Assembly (NCBI GenBank): GCA_022749755.1
Contig: CM040446.1
Coordinates: forward strand, 1,418,966-1,482,965
Reading direction: 5' to 3'
Source of the DNA: Azadirachta indica
Lineage: Eukaryota; Streptophyta; Magnoliopsida; Sapindales; Meliaceae
Length of the DNA stretch: 64,000 nt
The notes beneath the pieces are model-generated. The model did not search any database, had not been told where the DNA came from, and saw only the letters and a program-made list of their open reading frames with translations. Positions 32,727 through 46,124 of this stretch are shown here, in pieces (positions within the stretch are counted from its first letter, which is position 1; each line of letters opens with the position of its first letter). The translations under genes were made by a program, and so were the position numbers.

Positions 32727-35700
32727 TATTTCTCTTAATTAATTCCACAGAAGATCTTAACTGATTGTGAGATATTAAGACTAATGTATATTGTATACAA
32801 TGATAGAAAACATGAGAAAATTGTGGACACTTGATCACCGGAAAGTTATGAGTGAATAGTTGGAGAATTATATTATCGTGACATTGATTTCAGTATTTTC
32901 ATGCATGCATGCATATTAGGCCGATTCATCAGAATCATTGGGCCTCCTCAAGCCCAAAGACGTCCCCCCAACTGTTGGCCAAAATCACAAGCCCACAAAT
33001 GGAAACAAATGTGAATGTTTGTAAAGAAAGAGATGAGACATTGAATTGGCATGCATATCAATCAATCCCCATCACTAAAAGGCCCTCGCGAGCTAGGTGT
33101 TTGGAACTGAAAAGAGACAACACAAACTTAGTACAAATTTTCCTTCGAATTATTGCTACTAATATCCTTTTGGGGGAACACATCCCATATGCCCCACAAT
33201 TTGGGTTATACATTATTTACTACGACTACTACTACTAGTCAAAGTCAACAAATCCTCGCTTCCCAACAAAAAAGAAAACACTTCTAATCCAACTTTCGGT
33301 TGTTGCAACATCTAATTATCTTCTTTAATTTTAATTAGTCTTCGTGATGTTGACTCTAATGTCACTATTCATGAAGGAGATTAAAGGGGTTTATTTGCAA
33401 AAAAAAAAAAAAAAAAAGGAAAAAAAATAGGTCAATTTAGTCCTTACAGGGAAAGGATCTAATCCACCTTTTATTTTAACAAGTAATCTAACTTCACCTA
33501 ATTTCTTAAAACAACATATTTTATATATTTATATGAATCTAAGAACGTCAAGTTAATACAATATGAAGGATTGGTATCGTTTAAATTTTATAGTTAATAA
33601 GAAAAAATATTTGCAACACATATGATGAATTGAGTTTAATAGTAGTGTTCATTGTTGAACTTTACATTATTCTTTTTATATTAAATATATTTCTTAGAAA
33701 AACACAAGAAACATGACGTTTTAGTTTGAATCCCGTCCACTTTGAAAATTGGGGAAAATTTTAATTAAATATTTATTAAGAAAAATGAGAAGATCTTCCT
33801 AAAAATCAGCATTGAATAAAGGTCATAGTAAGATGGCGGTGGTCTATGCAATATTGCAAAAGTCATGATATCTTTATTTATTTATTTATTTACCGTTAGA
33901 AAGATGTTACAATTTATTTTTGTCATTTTTTATAAACTTTTATGGGTATAAATCCTTTGACTATTGTTGTCTCACATATTTCTTTTATAAAAAAAAATTG
34001 CTTTAATTTGTATGAAAGCTAAATAAAAATAAAAATATTAATAAAAAATGTAACGTGCTTTGTGGGTTACTTTTTTACTCCAATGTTGAAGAAGCACTTT
34101 TTCAAAATTTCACATACGTTAATTCCACTTAATTACTTTTATCCACATTTGCTATTTTCTTTTAATTAATTAATTAAATAATTAAGAAAGTTGAACAAAA
34201 CTATAGCAGTAAAAACTAACCTAGACCAGTTACCAACGGTTTTTGTGTAAAAATAAAGATAAAAATAAAATAATAAAAATATTAACCAACATCAACCTTG
34301 ATTTATGGCTTTATAAATTATATTATATATGAAATAAAATTAATTAAATAATAAAAAATGGAAATATCCTAAGTATTCCTCCCTCTTCCTAGTGCAAAAA
34401 GCGACATTGAGAGTTAATTAATTGTTTGGTTAATTAATTATATTGTTAAGCACTACATTTTTGTATTTTAATATTAAAATTATATGTGTCTTACATAACA
34501 TTATTAGATAATTTACATTCTGTAATTAAGGGTGAGTGCATAAATTGTATAAGGATAATATAAATTAATTAATTATATATTTTGAAGCCTTCTTCTTCCT
34601 TAGGGCCTAATTATTAAGGGATCCAATAACAATCTTGAATGAAGGGGCTTGCACTTGCAATTGCATGCATGCTGTTGGAAATTGGAATTGAAAGACTGGC
34701 GACATAGTCATAGTCACAGTCATAGTCATAGTCATAAAACAAAGCATACGTCGTACGTGTAGACTTCACGTTAATTAATGTCACAGAAACTGACGAGTAC
34801 TGGTTTAGATTTTTTTCTTTTAATATTACATGTAAAAACTACTTATATTATATTAAAATTCTATCATATTAGATTTTAAGGATATTTAATCTCATTTTAA
34901 AAAATAAAGTCTATCAATACTGAAATACAATAAACTCCATATATATAATAAATACTATTTTTCTTAAGTGAGAATCAACAAGGCTCGAATAGAGTTTAAC
35001 TTTTTCCTTAATGCTCAGACAAAATCTAAGTGACTAGTATTGATTTAAATTATATTTGGCCAATTATCATCGCAGAAAGTTAAATAGTTAGCTTAATTTT
35101 TCTTAATTTTTAAATTAAATTAAATACCTTTTTTTCTTTTCTCTGATTTATATAATTAATTTATGATTAATTTACTTATTTTCTGATAGTATTTTTACCA
35201 CATCTAAGGAAGAGGTTAAATGATCGAATTAATAAGATTTTCTATTAAATAGCAATATATATACCACCCTATTAATTTATTGTGATAACTCTATTTGTAT
35301 CATATTGACACAATGTAATATGACAAATAAACTTAGAAGAAAATATGAAAAATTAAAAAAAGGAATAAAATATTTATATTAACATTTAATACAAATATGA
35401 ACATCAGAGTTATATATATTATATACAATCAGTATTTTATTATATATCATTAATTCTTTTATACAAATAAATTTGATATAAAAAGAAATATAAAATATGA
35501 ATAGAGTTTTGTAAATTATTTAACCGTTATCGTTATCTTTTCTTTTTCTTCCGATAGAGATGTCTAAAAGTAGACACAAATTTTTCATAGTTATCTTTTC
35601 TCAATTGTATTGTCTTAGCTAATATGTATCTTTTAGTCACTATTGAAAAAATCTTAGTGCATATTTGACACTCTCACACAAACAATTTGTGAAGCAATCT

Positions 35701-37215
35701 TGTCTCATGCATCTTGAGAAGCGCTTCCACGAAAGCACTATATGTATTAGTTAATTTATATATAACATAAAAAGAAAAAGTGCTTTTTATCTAATTAGTT
35801 ATTACAAATTAAAGAAAACTTGACTCTAGTGTTAACCCTATCTACCCGTTTTCTTCTTTTTCTCATCCACTTGCTTGCAATTTCCTTTCTACTCTTCATC
35901 CACACTTTGCTGGTTATTTTAAATAATCAAATGAGATGGAAAGTTGAAAAGCTCAAAAGCACTTATGGGCAAATTAATTAAGCTCTACCAAGACCAACTA
36001 CCACTAGCTTAGCTTGTGTTAAACAATTAAATAAAATAATAACAATCGATGCCTTGATTTAAGGCTTTACTTATGTTAATCTCATTTTAAAATAATAAAT
36101 GGAGATGGCAAATCCACAACACCAATCATGGAACACTATAATATGATATGAAGAATCAAAAAGGGTACACAATAAATTATGAATTTCTTATTTATTTTTC
36201 TACGGTGGGGTTTGTACAAATTTAATATTAATTATACAATCAAAATTTAATTATCACTCTAAAGTTTAAATAATATTGTTGTCTAGTTCAACACATAAAA
36301 TGATAAAAAAATTATAAAAATTATATCATTATTACATACTTTTGTAACGATTTAACTTAACCCACAAGAAAATGACTACTATTCAATTATTTATATATAT
36401 AAATCTAGTTGATATATTAAAAAAATAAATTATTTAATTTTTTATTATTTTAACTATAATACATTGAGATAAAGAGGCGCGCCACCATAAAATTAAGAAA
36501 TTTTTTTTTGTTGAAATTTAAACACTTCTTTCGTAATATCTTTAATGCGTAAACATTTATAACGATATTTTCGAATTTGTTCATGACGTAGAATCTTTAT
36601 TATTGATTATGACACTAAAATTAAGGTAATTATTTATTTTTAATCTTTATTCATATAAAATATGTAAATTATCTATAGTGAAAGAAGGAAGGATTTACAT
36701 GAACTATAATCTGAGTAATTTTGATTAAGCTAGATGAGCCCTTCAATTTTGTTTTTTTTAACATCAAGTTGTTATATTAGTACCATAATTACTATTATCT
36801 TGGATTATTAAAATAAAGAGGGTTTGTAGTAACTAATAAACAAAAGAAATTAATTAATTAAATAGTTAATTAATTAATGAATGAATAATAATGAAAACAT
36901 GAAAAACAAAATCTAAAGAATTTGGCAACAGAATTATGGAAACGATGTCACTTTCAAACAGAACCATATTAAAATGAAAGTTGGATATGCTGCATGAAAC
37001 CTTCCACGTGCCTGCGCCCCTTTTTCACTTCGCTTCTCTGTGTAATTCCTTAGATATTAAGAAAAAAAATTAATTAAATCAAAATCAAAAGAAAACGAAA
37101 CGGAACCCATTTGGCGATTTCGACTCTCTCTTTTCTTATTCTATTCAAATTTTCCCGTAAAATCCAAACAAAATATATTAACAAATAGATAAAAATACGT
37201 TTCAGAGAGAATCTA
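32727..37215. other. Long AT-rich spacer upstream of the kinase gene
   Basis: No gene is supported across 4.5 kb. Features seen are a (GCAT)n run at about 32900-32915, TGGGCC/GGGCCT motifs near 32940, and an (A)n run at about 33399-33417. There are also numerous TTAATTAA tracts. A weak, diverged direct duplication links about 34060-34330 with 35830-36110 (for example ATCCACATTTGCT / ATCCACACTTTGCT, AAGTTGAACAAAA / AAGTTGAAAAGC, and CCTTGATTTATGGCTTTA / CCTTGATTTAAGGCTTTA). This suggests an old repeat. Confidence 0.45.
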
Positions 37216-37236
37216 GTGTGTGTGTGTGTGTGTGTG
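37216..37236 (+). repeat. (GT)n microsatellite in probable 5'UTR of the kinase gene
   Basis: About ten GT dinucleotides are followed by GCGCGCG and (ACAGAG)n. They lie in what is probably the non-coding first exon. A donor (AATCAG/GTACC) near 37347 and an acceptor (TTGTAG) just before the ATG at 37595 support a 5'UTR intron. Confidence 0.7.
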
Positions 37237-37594
37237 CGCGCGAGACAGAGACAGAGACAGAAAAACGGTGGGTGTTTTGAGCTCGGATTCTTCACCAAAA
37301 GTTGTAAATTTGCACCGACTCGAGTCTCTCTCTCGCTCTTAAATCAGGTACCTTTTCTATTTTTTATTTTTATAATCTTGTTTATTTGGTTTTTTTTTAT
37401 AGAAACGCCTTTTGTTTTGTCGTTGGTTTTCTTTCAATCTCGTTGGGCCTCATTAGCTTATTTAGCTTATTAGTTTCAGTATTTTAAAGCTTGAAGCACT
37501 GTAGTTTAATGTAGAAATAATTGATAGGAAAATCGTATTTTTGTTTGTCTGGATTGATTTTACAGTGATTTACTAAAAATCCCATGTTGTAGAT

Positions 37595-40500
37595 ATGGCA
37601 TTTGATCAAAACTCAATACCACAAGATCTAAGACCGTTGAATGTAGCTGGAACGGTGGCTGAAGAGCCCCGCATTGCGGTGGCTACGACAACCAATCAAG
37701 GGTTTTTCCCTAACCCTAGCCATGACTCCGGTAGTCCGAGTTCAATACCGGTTTTTTATCCGGCAACTGTATCTGATGCCGGGTTTTTAAGTTTAGGGTA
37801 TGGAAATGCCGTTGCTGCTGCTGCTGCTGCTGCACCAGGGGCTGCCACGTCTGCTTGGGGATCCCGTGTGCCTGTCTTGACACCTGTTGCACATTCGACT
37901 GGAAACCCAGTTGTTGGGTACGGTTACAGTCCCAATTTGGGAAACAGGGTTTTCAGCAATGCAGTTGATCAGGCTGGTAATGACATGGGGCCTGGCTTTG
38001 GTTATGGTCAAAATTTGGGTGGTAGGGTTGTTAATGGCGGTAGTGGAAGTGATCAGGTGACAAGTAATAGTGATGTGGCTTTGGGGTATTGTTTAAATCC
38101 CAATTTAGGGAGTAGAGGTAGTGGCAGTGGCGTTGATCAGGCAAGTGATGAAGGTGGAGATGACTCGGTATCGGGGAAGAAAGTTAAGTTTTTATGTAGT
38201 TTTGGGGGCAAGATTTTGCCTAGACCAAGTGATGGAGTGCTGAGATATGTTGGAGGGCAAACGAGGATTATTAGCGTGAGGAGGGATGTGAACTTTGATG
38301 AGCTGGTGCAAAAGATGACAGATACTTATGGGCAACCTGTGGTTATCAAGTACCAGCTTCCCGACGAGGATCTTGATGCATTGGTTTCAGTTTCATGCCC
38401 TGATGATCTTGATAATATGATGGATGAATATGAAAAGTTGCTTGAGAGGTCTTCAGATGGATCAGCTAAGTTACGGGTGTTTTTGTTTTCAGCTTCAGAA
38501 CTTGATCCTTCTGGGATGATGCAATTTGGAGATGTACATGACAGTGGGCAGAGATATGTGGAGGCAGTGAATGGGATTATGGAGGGAGGAGGAGGAGGAG
38601 GTGGTGGTATCACGAGGAAGGAAAGTATAGCGAGCCAAACTTCAACACAGAATTCTGATATTAGTGGAGCCGAGGCTGTTGATGGGTTGCTTCTCAGTCA
38701 AGGGGAGGCAAATGGGCCTCCTTCTACCAGCATATTATCACCCAGGGGGAATTCTGGTTCGTCTCTTGAAGCTGCTCCAAAAATGGTCGTTGTGGATCCC
38801 AACCCTGCTATCTATGCAGATCCCTCTGCTGTTTCGTTGGGCATTCCAGTTATGAAGTCAGGCGCTCCTCAGACTTTGTCTTCTCAGCCTGAGGTTGAGT
38901 CAGAGAGGGTACCCCTTACCATATCTCAACAGCAAATGGGGATTGATCTGCTTCAACATGGAGGGGATATTCCACCACCTGGACCTTATATGCAGGCTTA
39001 TGTGGATCCTCGCCAAGAAGTTATAAATCGTGCTGATTATGTACATTTTACTCCACAGATGGGGTTCCCAGGTCAACTGTTGGGACATGCTGCAAATGTA
39101 CTTAATCAACCACAGCTTTGTGATAATGCTGCTGGTCTGAATTCTCAGCAGTTTGTTCCTGCTATGCATATGACGATCACTCCATCTTCTCATGTTGGTA
39201 TAAGACCAACTATGGTCATGCAACCGCAGCAAACCCTGTTGGAGCAGTATCCTGATGAGACTACATATGGTACAAGGGTTGTTCAGCTTCCTCCTGAGCA
39301 GAGTTACAATATGTATCCAGGACAGGTTCCACCTGCAGTAGTTGGAGGAGCTTATGGCTGGCCTCATATTCCTCAGGCAGAGCATGTTGTTATCTCTGAT
39401 GGAGCAGTGCCTCATCAACCTTTAATTATTCCTCAGAAGATCCCCAAGTTGGATGACTGTCATATGTGTCAAAAAGCATTACCTCATGCACATTCAGATC
39501 CTATGACACAGGAACAAAGAGACATTGCTGCAAGCTCCATATCTGATTCAAATACAGTGTATCATAGTCTTCGTCTTGAAGATGCAATGAGAACTCGGCC
39601 AGTAAACAGGGTTATGGTGACTGGGGCCTTGGGTGAAGGTATTGTTGAGCAGGGAGCTGGGCCTCAAACGAGAGCCTTTAGTCATATGGATCATCAGGTT
39701 GGAGTGCCTCAGTCAGAGTCTCTCGGGTTCTCTAAGAATGTTGAGGCACAGCGTGAAAATGAGCGAATACTTCAGAAGATAGAACGTACTGATCATCCTA
39801 GGGTTTCTGCAGCCCGTGGTGCGATGGGGTTGGTGGGTGATGTACCATCATCTTATGGTGGGTTCGTGGGTGCTGTTTCTCCATCCCATGTAAATAGTGA
39901 TATCCCTCGTGTGGGCATCGTACATGTAAAATCTTCAGAGCGCTTGGTTCATGAACATCCCAAAGAAAATTCTGGTAAATTTACTGCTGTTGTCTCCAAA
40001 GAAGATGCAGTAAGCCCTAGCACATCTTCTGAACATCTGAGACCAATTGATGGGATGATGGAAGCTCTCCGGGTATGCCCCACTGAATTTGATGTAAACA
40101 ATGAACAGAATAAGTTACCTTTTGATAAATTTAGAAAGGAAGATATCATGGATGGCAAACTTCAGCATTTAGCCGGAGGAGAGGTGCTTCTGGAGAATAA
40201 CTTTAGCCAACCCTCAATGGTTCTTGAGACAAATCAGATGAAAGCAACTGAAGTGCTGCCTTGTTCCCGTACAGATGTTCCATATATGAATCGACCCTTG
40301 GAATTCTACGAGGTGGCACAACCTCCTGTTTTGGGTAATCCGGTATCATATAAACAATCAAATGTTGGAACTCAGCACTTTGATTCTGGTGAAGTTCGTT
40401 ATATCAGCCCTCCATTCTCTGCTGCTGAGCCGGCCAATTTAGCTGATAGAATTCCTCCTGCTGCTGATTTGAAGGAAGAAATCTCACAGCTGCAGCCAAA

Positions 40501-43500
40501 GATAGTTCTTAATGATGCAGAAGCTGTAACTGCAAATGTAAACATGTCATCATTATCACCATCTGGCAGGGCCGGGGATGCTGAGGATTCCTCGAACTCA
40601 CTGTTCAGCAACCAGGATCCTTGGAATTTTCAGCAAGATACTCAGTTTCATCCTCCTAGACCGAACAAATTTGCAACAAAAAAGGAAGTCTTTCTTCCTA
40701 GGGATCCTTTCAATGATAACCGTTTAGGCAATGTCAGAGAGTTAATCACAGATGCACAATTGGAGAATGCCTTTTATCAACCATATAGTGATGCAAACAA
40801 GGATATCAATTCAGAGAGTACTAGCTCCCAAAAAGGTTAGCAAGTTGTAGAGATGTGTGTGCGTGTGGGTGGGTAGATATATTTACTTGTAAAACATATA
40901 CATTATTACTAGAATGGTTATTGATGCTCTTTTATATTATGTTAAAGGCTCAGCTGAGGAACTCATCAAGCAAGAACTTCAGGCTGTTGCTGAGGGTGTA
41001 GCTTCTTCTGTTTTTCAGTCAGCTACACATTCTAATCCTGTCTCATCAATGCAAGTGAATGATGAGTCTGGTTATGGAAACAATCAAGAAAGAGAAGTCC
41101 AGGAAAGTGATGTAGAAAGGCAGCACAAAACCAAGCTTGAGGTGCTGAATTTTCCTTTTCATAGTGCATCTTTTTGTGCTTACATTTTTCTGGTGCTTCT
41201 TGTTTGCTTAGATTTTCTTTCATTTTATGCCTATTGGTGTTCCAAAAGTACCTTTTTGAAGTCCTGGTGAAGCTGCCTCCAGCTGATTACTTATCCTACT
41301 GTTTCCTAAACCATCGTTTTGTTTTATTCTTTGAACTCAGGGTATCAGGAATAAAGTACCAGACAAAATTAATGTTGGGTTTCCTGTTTCAGATGGCATA
41401 GGTCGCCTGCAGGTTGAAGATTTGGCATCATTTTAATTTTGAATTTATGTGGTTGTTCCACCTTATTGGCCCTCAATTCAGCCATATTTTTCACTTGGCA
41501 GATTATAAAAAACAGTGACCTCGAAGAGCTGCGGGAATTGGGTTCTGGAACTTTTGGTACAGTTTACCATGGGAAGTGGAGGGGTACTGATGTTGCAATT
41601 AAACGAATCAATGATAGATGTTTTGCTGGAAAACCTTCAGAACAAGAACGCATGGTTTGTCTTTCATTAAATTTTAGAAGCTATAGATTTATCTATATTA
41701 CTTTCAGTTTATTATATTGCTTGCTAAAAGTTTATATGCATTCAATCAGATAGATGACTTCTGGAATGAAGCCATTAAGCTCGCTGATTTGCACCATCCA
41801 AATGTGGTGGCATTCTATGGTGTTGTGCTTGATGGCCCTGGAGGTTCTGTAGCAACAGTTACAGAGTATATGGTTAATGGGTCCCTAAGAAATGGTTTGC
41901 AAAAGAATGAGAGGTATCATATTCATTTTTGGTTTCCTTTTGTTTACCTTTGTACATATTCACCTTTCTCTTGGTAAGCATAACTGGTTATAAGTTTTCA
42001 CGCATGTTAAGTGTATATTCTCCCAGCGAAGAAAAAATTGATAAATGTTTGCTTGTCACCAGGAGCCTTGATAAGCGTAAGCGTCTATTGATTGCCATGG
42101 ATGTGGCCTTTGGAATGGAGTACTTGCATGGAAAGAATATAGTGCACTTTGATTTAAAAAGTGACAATTTACTTGTTAATCTCCGCGATCCTCACCGCCC
42201 AATATGCAAGGTTAGTCATTGGGCCTGGAGTTATTTGCAATCACATGGTGGTAGAATTTTTATGTGCAAGATCTTTGATTACTTGTTCAATTCTATAAAG
42301 TAGCAAACTTTTTAAGTTAGCCTATTCTTGGGAACATGCATTTTGTAGACATTATATTTTATAGTGATTAAATAGGGTTGGAATCAAGCTCCATGTGCCA
42401 AGTATGCTGTGAAATGTTTTCAAGTGGTTTATCTCACTGACTTTTCCTGCGACAATTTAGTAGTTGGGAGTTTTGGCAGAATGGTTTGGGGTTTGTAGGT
42501 GTTGTTAGTAAAGGTGTCTGCGTATAAGTTTTGGGGCTATGCGGGTCTTAATTTCCTAATGGTTTCAATTAAGTCTGGCCCAGAAATGAAAGAGAATTGT
42601 AAGTTAAGGTGTTTGTCAATAGAGTTTGGGGTTCATGTCTGTTCTTCATTAAGATTGGCTCAAACATTACAAAATAGCTTGTGCAACATAGCTGGGAATA
42701 AGGAAATCTCCACTGATAGGGAAAACTTCAGTCTGTAGAATAGATTTTCCATTTTGTTTTTCGGCATAGAAGCAGAAGAAAGTATGTCACTGGAAGAAAT
42801 AGACTATTATGCTCTATACCAGAAAAAATGCCACCTTATGAGATTCAACAAATTTGCTTATCCCATTTAACTATCCTACTGTTTGTCACCCTGAAAAGAT
42901 GGTAGTTTTGCAATAATCCACATTGAAATGAAGAAACTGAAATATGGACTTTCTATAGGTGCACTGGTGACGACATGTGCAATTTTATGATATCGATATT
43001 AGTCTTGAATTAAAGAAACCTTTTTTCCTTCTTAAAATAATAGCATTTTGAGTTGTGCTTAGTATAATTCCTGATGTGTTATGCTTGAGGACACCTTGAG
43101 TGAATTGCAGAGGCCACTAACCCAATGCAGTGTAAGGGCATACCTGAAAATGTCTATGATTTTGCAGTTCAACTGTGGAAGAAATTTAATTCTCAGTACT
43201 GGTTGTGGTACTAGGTTGGTGATTTGGGTCTATCAAAGGTGAAATGTCAGACCCTGATCTCAGGTGGTGTACGGGGAACACTTCCATGGATGGCCCCAGA
43301 GCTTCTGAATGGCAGCAGCAGCCTAGTCTCTGAAAAGGTTTGTGCATTTTCATGTATCTGCTTATGTCATCCCTTAATGCTTTAGTCTGTGCATTTTCAT
43401 GTCATCCCTATTGCTTTACTCTATCTCCTGTTTCCCTTGAAAACTAGAGAGATTTATTTCAATATCTGGCTCTCTAGGTTGATGTTTTCTCATTTGGCAT

Positions 43501-43858
43501 TGTGTTGTGGGAACTTCTTACTGGAGAAGAACCCTATGCGGACTTGCACTATGGGGCAATTATTGGTAACTTTGAACCTCAAATCTTTTATTTCTTCTCT
43601 GCTTTGACGGGTTTGGAATTTGTATCACTAATCATTGACTTGAAATGCGGATTAGGTGGTATTGTGAGCAATACATTGCGACCACCAGTACCAGAATCAT
43701 GCGACCCAGAGTGGAGGTCACTGATGGAGAGATGCTGGTCATCAGAACCATCAGAGAGACCAAGCTTCACTGAGATTGCAAATGAGCTACGGTCAATGGC
43801 AGCCAAGATTCCTCCCAAAGGGCAGCAGAATCCGCAACAGCCACAAGTTCAAAAATAA
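37595..43858 (+). CDS. PB1-domain Raf-like MAPKKK (B4-type), 9 coding exons (1461 aa)
   Basis: Coding exons are 37595-40835, 40948-41141, 41341-41412, 41502-41654, 41750-41913, 42063-42210, 43215-43337, 43478-43565 and 43656-43858. All join in phase to 1461 residues. A long N-terminal part contains a poly-Ala run and a PB1 domain at about 195-287 ([19 protein letters not shown] ... DYVG-type core, [14 protein letters not shown]). A low-complexity middle follows. The kinase domain starts at about 1178: glycine loop [17 protein letters not shown] lysine, [10 protein letters not shown] catalytic loop, GDLGLSK (DLG where most kinases have DFG), GTLPWMAPE and [19 protein letters not shown]. The HFD and DLG variants occur in this plant family and are not a defect. 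B4 Raf-like kinases are known to respond to osmotic stress and to phosphorylate subclass I SnRK2 kinases. Assignment to B4 is by domain order and kinase motifs. The 1-kb intron 42211-43214 contains an incidental frame at 42499-42738. Confidence 0.92.
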
Positions 43859-44823
43859 TCTCGGGCTATTTGCCTCCTCTCAGTGTCTTCTTTCCTGTTT
43901 GGTTTTGAACGGTTTGTTGAACCTTAAAATCTTTGGCCGTATGAAGACATCTCATAGTTTTGCATAAATGTAACAGAGGAAATATATATATATATATATA
44001 TTTGTTTTTCCTTTATCGCTGTTTGTGGACAGAATATATAGGTACCATACTCTGTGAGGTTAGGTTTCTTGACCTTTGATTTTGGATGTATTTGGTATTA
44101 CATTTTCATGAAAATGAAAGGAATTTCTCAGTATGCAAAATTGTGACCCCAAATTACGCAATGGATGTCAACTATATTTGTGGTTGTTAATGACAGCGTG
44201 CTGAGTAACAAAAATATTGGTTTAGCAAAATTTTGGTCACTATGCAAATGAAGGAACTTTCAACAAAACCGGCTTGCTTGTTCTCTTTGTGGGCTCTGTC
44301 TGTTTTGTCCTTTGCTCTTTGGGTTGGTTGCTTCAATATGATTTTTGACTTCCTCAACTCACAATTTCTTCTCACCCCCGACCCCGACCCAGACACTTGG
44401 TCTTAAGCAATATCCCTATTAAATTACATTTATTAATAATAATAATATCACATATTATTTAATTAATGGTTAATTTGATCAGTAAGTAAGCAAATATATT
44501 TATGTTTGATGTATACGTGTATTGCAAAGCATATGGTTGATCAGTTTGTTCAAAGAAGCCGCGTATAGCAGCATCTCGGCAAAGCAAAGCAAGCCGGCGA
44601 AAATCATTGGTCAAAGTTCCAAGTGTTTTGAGTTCGTAATATATTCGAAATTAGACCTCTGACCAAAAGACCTCTTTGGATAAAGTTTCGTGTTTTGATC
44701 TCGTATCAATCCATCTTCTAGACTCAAGAGACAGAAGCAAACACGTTCTTGACATCCAATAACTCCACTTTCTTTGATCTTTCCTCTTCTTTGTCTCTTC
44801 ATTTTCCTTCCTTCTACCGCCTC
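43859..44823. other. Intergenic: kinase 3' region and promoter of the next gene
   Basis: An (AT)n tract lies at about 43984-44001. No gene is supported; the open frames at 44187-44396 and 44611-44907 (minus) are low-complexity or overlap the next promoter. Confidence 0.5.
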
Positions 44824-44831
44824 TATATAAA
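44824..44831 (+). promoter_or_regulatory. TATA box (TATATAAA)
   Basis: It lies 76 bp upstream of the ATG at 44900 in a CT-rich context, giving a leader of about 45 nt. Confidence 0.6.
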
Positions 44832-44899
44832 AACTCTCTCTTCTTTTCCCTTCTATCGCTTCTCGCTCTTTTCTGCGTGTGTATGAGTTTCTATCTTCT

Positions 44900-45286
44900 A
44901 TGGCCAACTTTCACGAGAAAGTAACATTCATGTCACCATTGAGGGAGAATGAACAAGCAGGACAAGATTTCGATGACTATGAAAACACTAATTCCAGAAA
45001 TGGGTGCAATTGTTTTGGATTCTTCTGCTTCAGAACTGGCAACGAAAGCAAGTATCTGTTGCAGGGAAGGGAGTACAGCGAAGCATGGTTGAATGAGAAA
45101 CTGAAGAAAGTTAAGGAGGTTTCTGAGTTGTGTGCAGGTCCTAAGTGGAAGAATTTCATCAGAAAAGTTAGTAGGATTTTCAGTTTCAAGAGAAACAAAC
45201 ACTACAAGTTTCAGTATGATCCTCAGAGCTATGCTCTTAATTTTGACAGTGGAGTTGACACAGAAGATGTTGCTTTTGCTTCATGA
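44900..45286 (+). CDS. Small plant protein with YDPQSYALNFD motif (128 aa)
   Basis: Single exon. I start at MANFHEKV because it is the first in-frame ATG after the TATA box; upstream the frame only reaches a GTG. The protein has a Cys cluster (GCNCFGFFCF, 35-44) and an amphipathic charged helix (EAWLNEKLKKVKEVSELCAG, 61-80). Next come GPKWKNFIRKVSRIF (80-94) and a basic stretch, followed by KFQYDPQSYALNFD (103-116) near the C-terminus. There is no signal peptide or membrane span. It belongs to a group of small plant proteins of unknown biochemical role that are often called stress-induced in annotations; that is family memory, not shown here. It shares the YDxxSYALNFD core with the gene at 26194, but the two are otherwise dissimilar. 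Confidence 0.75.
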   Translation: MANFHEKVTFMSPLRENEQAGQDFDDYENTNSRNGCNCFGFFCFRTGNESKYLLQGREYSEAWLNEKLKKVKEVSELCAGPKWKNFIRKVSRIFSFKRNKHYKFQYDPQSYALNFDSGVDTEDVAFAS

Positions 45287-46124
45287 TTTCTCAACTTGTT
45301 TCTCTGCTTAATCTATGATAAATGATGTTACATGTATCTTTTAACATATCTAAAGAAATTTGATTGATATGTTCACCTTTTTTTTTCTGTTCTCATTTTT
45401 TGCAATTTAAAACTTGAAAATATTTTATGGAAAAAGTTGAAAACTTTAGCTCAAAATTAATTCAACACCTCTATCAACCAGCAGCCATGTAATACAAATC
45501 ATGTCAACATCAAATATGCCAGAATGTTAGAAGGAAAATTTGCCAACGAGAAAATCACAAGCTTGCCGTAGCCCTGGAAAGTTCCAACAGCAGAAAATTA
45601 TGCATTCAGAGACCCAGATTGATGGGGATCTTTTACAGCTCAAGGAATGTTGTGTAATCATAGACCAAACTCGTGAACAGCAGAAGATGACTTAATTCTA
45701 GCAAATAAACATTGTCACACATAAGTAGCAGGAGTATAGTAAGTATAGCTATAACATACACCTTCATTCTTAGCTTTTGGAGTTTAAAACATATACCAGT
45801 TCACAATGTAGAAACACAAGTAGAATCCTTTTAACTTACAGCCATTCTTATGCACAGATATGTTCTTAACAAAAAGGATCATTTTTCCAATTTCATAATG
45901 CTTAAAATTTGAAACATATAAAATGAGAAAACGATATACATGCATCCCTTCAAGCATAACTATATTTCTTAAATTATTTGGTGATTGAGTTGAATGCGTT
46001 TTGAAGTTATCAGACAGCAGCCTGACTAAGTTTTCGTTCTTCAAGTTCTTTGCCTTTGCAGTGGGACTGATGCTTCTTTCGACCAAAATGTGGAAAGGAA
46101 GACAAATAGTTCTGAGTCTTCCAT
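45287..46124. other. Convergent intergenic spacer
   Basis: This lies between the plus-strand SYALNFD gene and the minus-strand KNOX gene and should hold the 3' untranslated regions of both. A minus-strand frame at 45784-46086 has no recognisable motif and lies downstream of the KNOX stop. It is not called. Confidence 0.5.

Noticed and set aside
32355..32764. Overlapping plus-strand frames rich in Pro/Ser/Val opposite the C2H2 gene
   Set aside because: They are shadows of the RG-repeat codons on the minus strand. The minus strand has clear zinc-finger spacing.
33722..33742. GTTTGAATCCCGTCC resembling a tRNA T-arm
   Set aside because: No cloverleaf can be drawn around it.
42499..42738. Frame inside the kinase gene
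   Set aside because: It lies wholly within the 1-kb intron between the catalytic-loop exon and the DLG exon and has no motif.
42211..43337. DLG in place of DFG in the Raf-like kinase taken as a dead kinase
   Set aside because: DLG and HFD variants are familiar in this plant Raf-like group, and the lysine, catalytic aspartate and APE motifs are intact.
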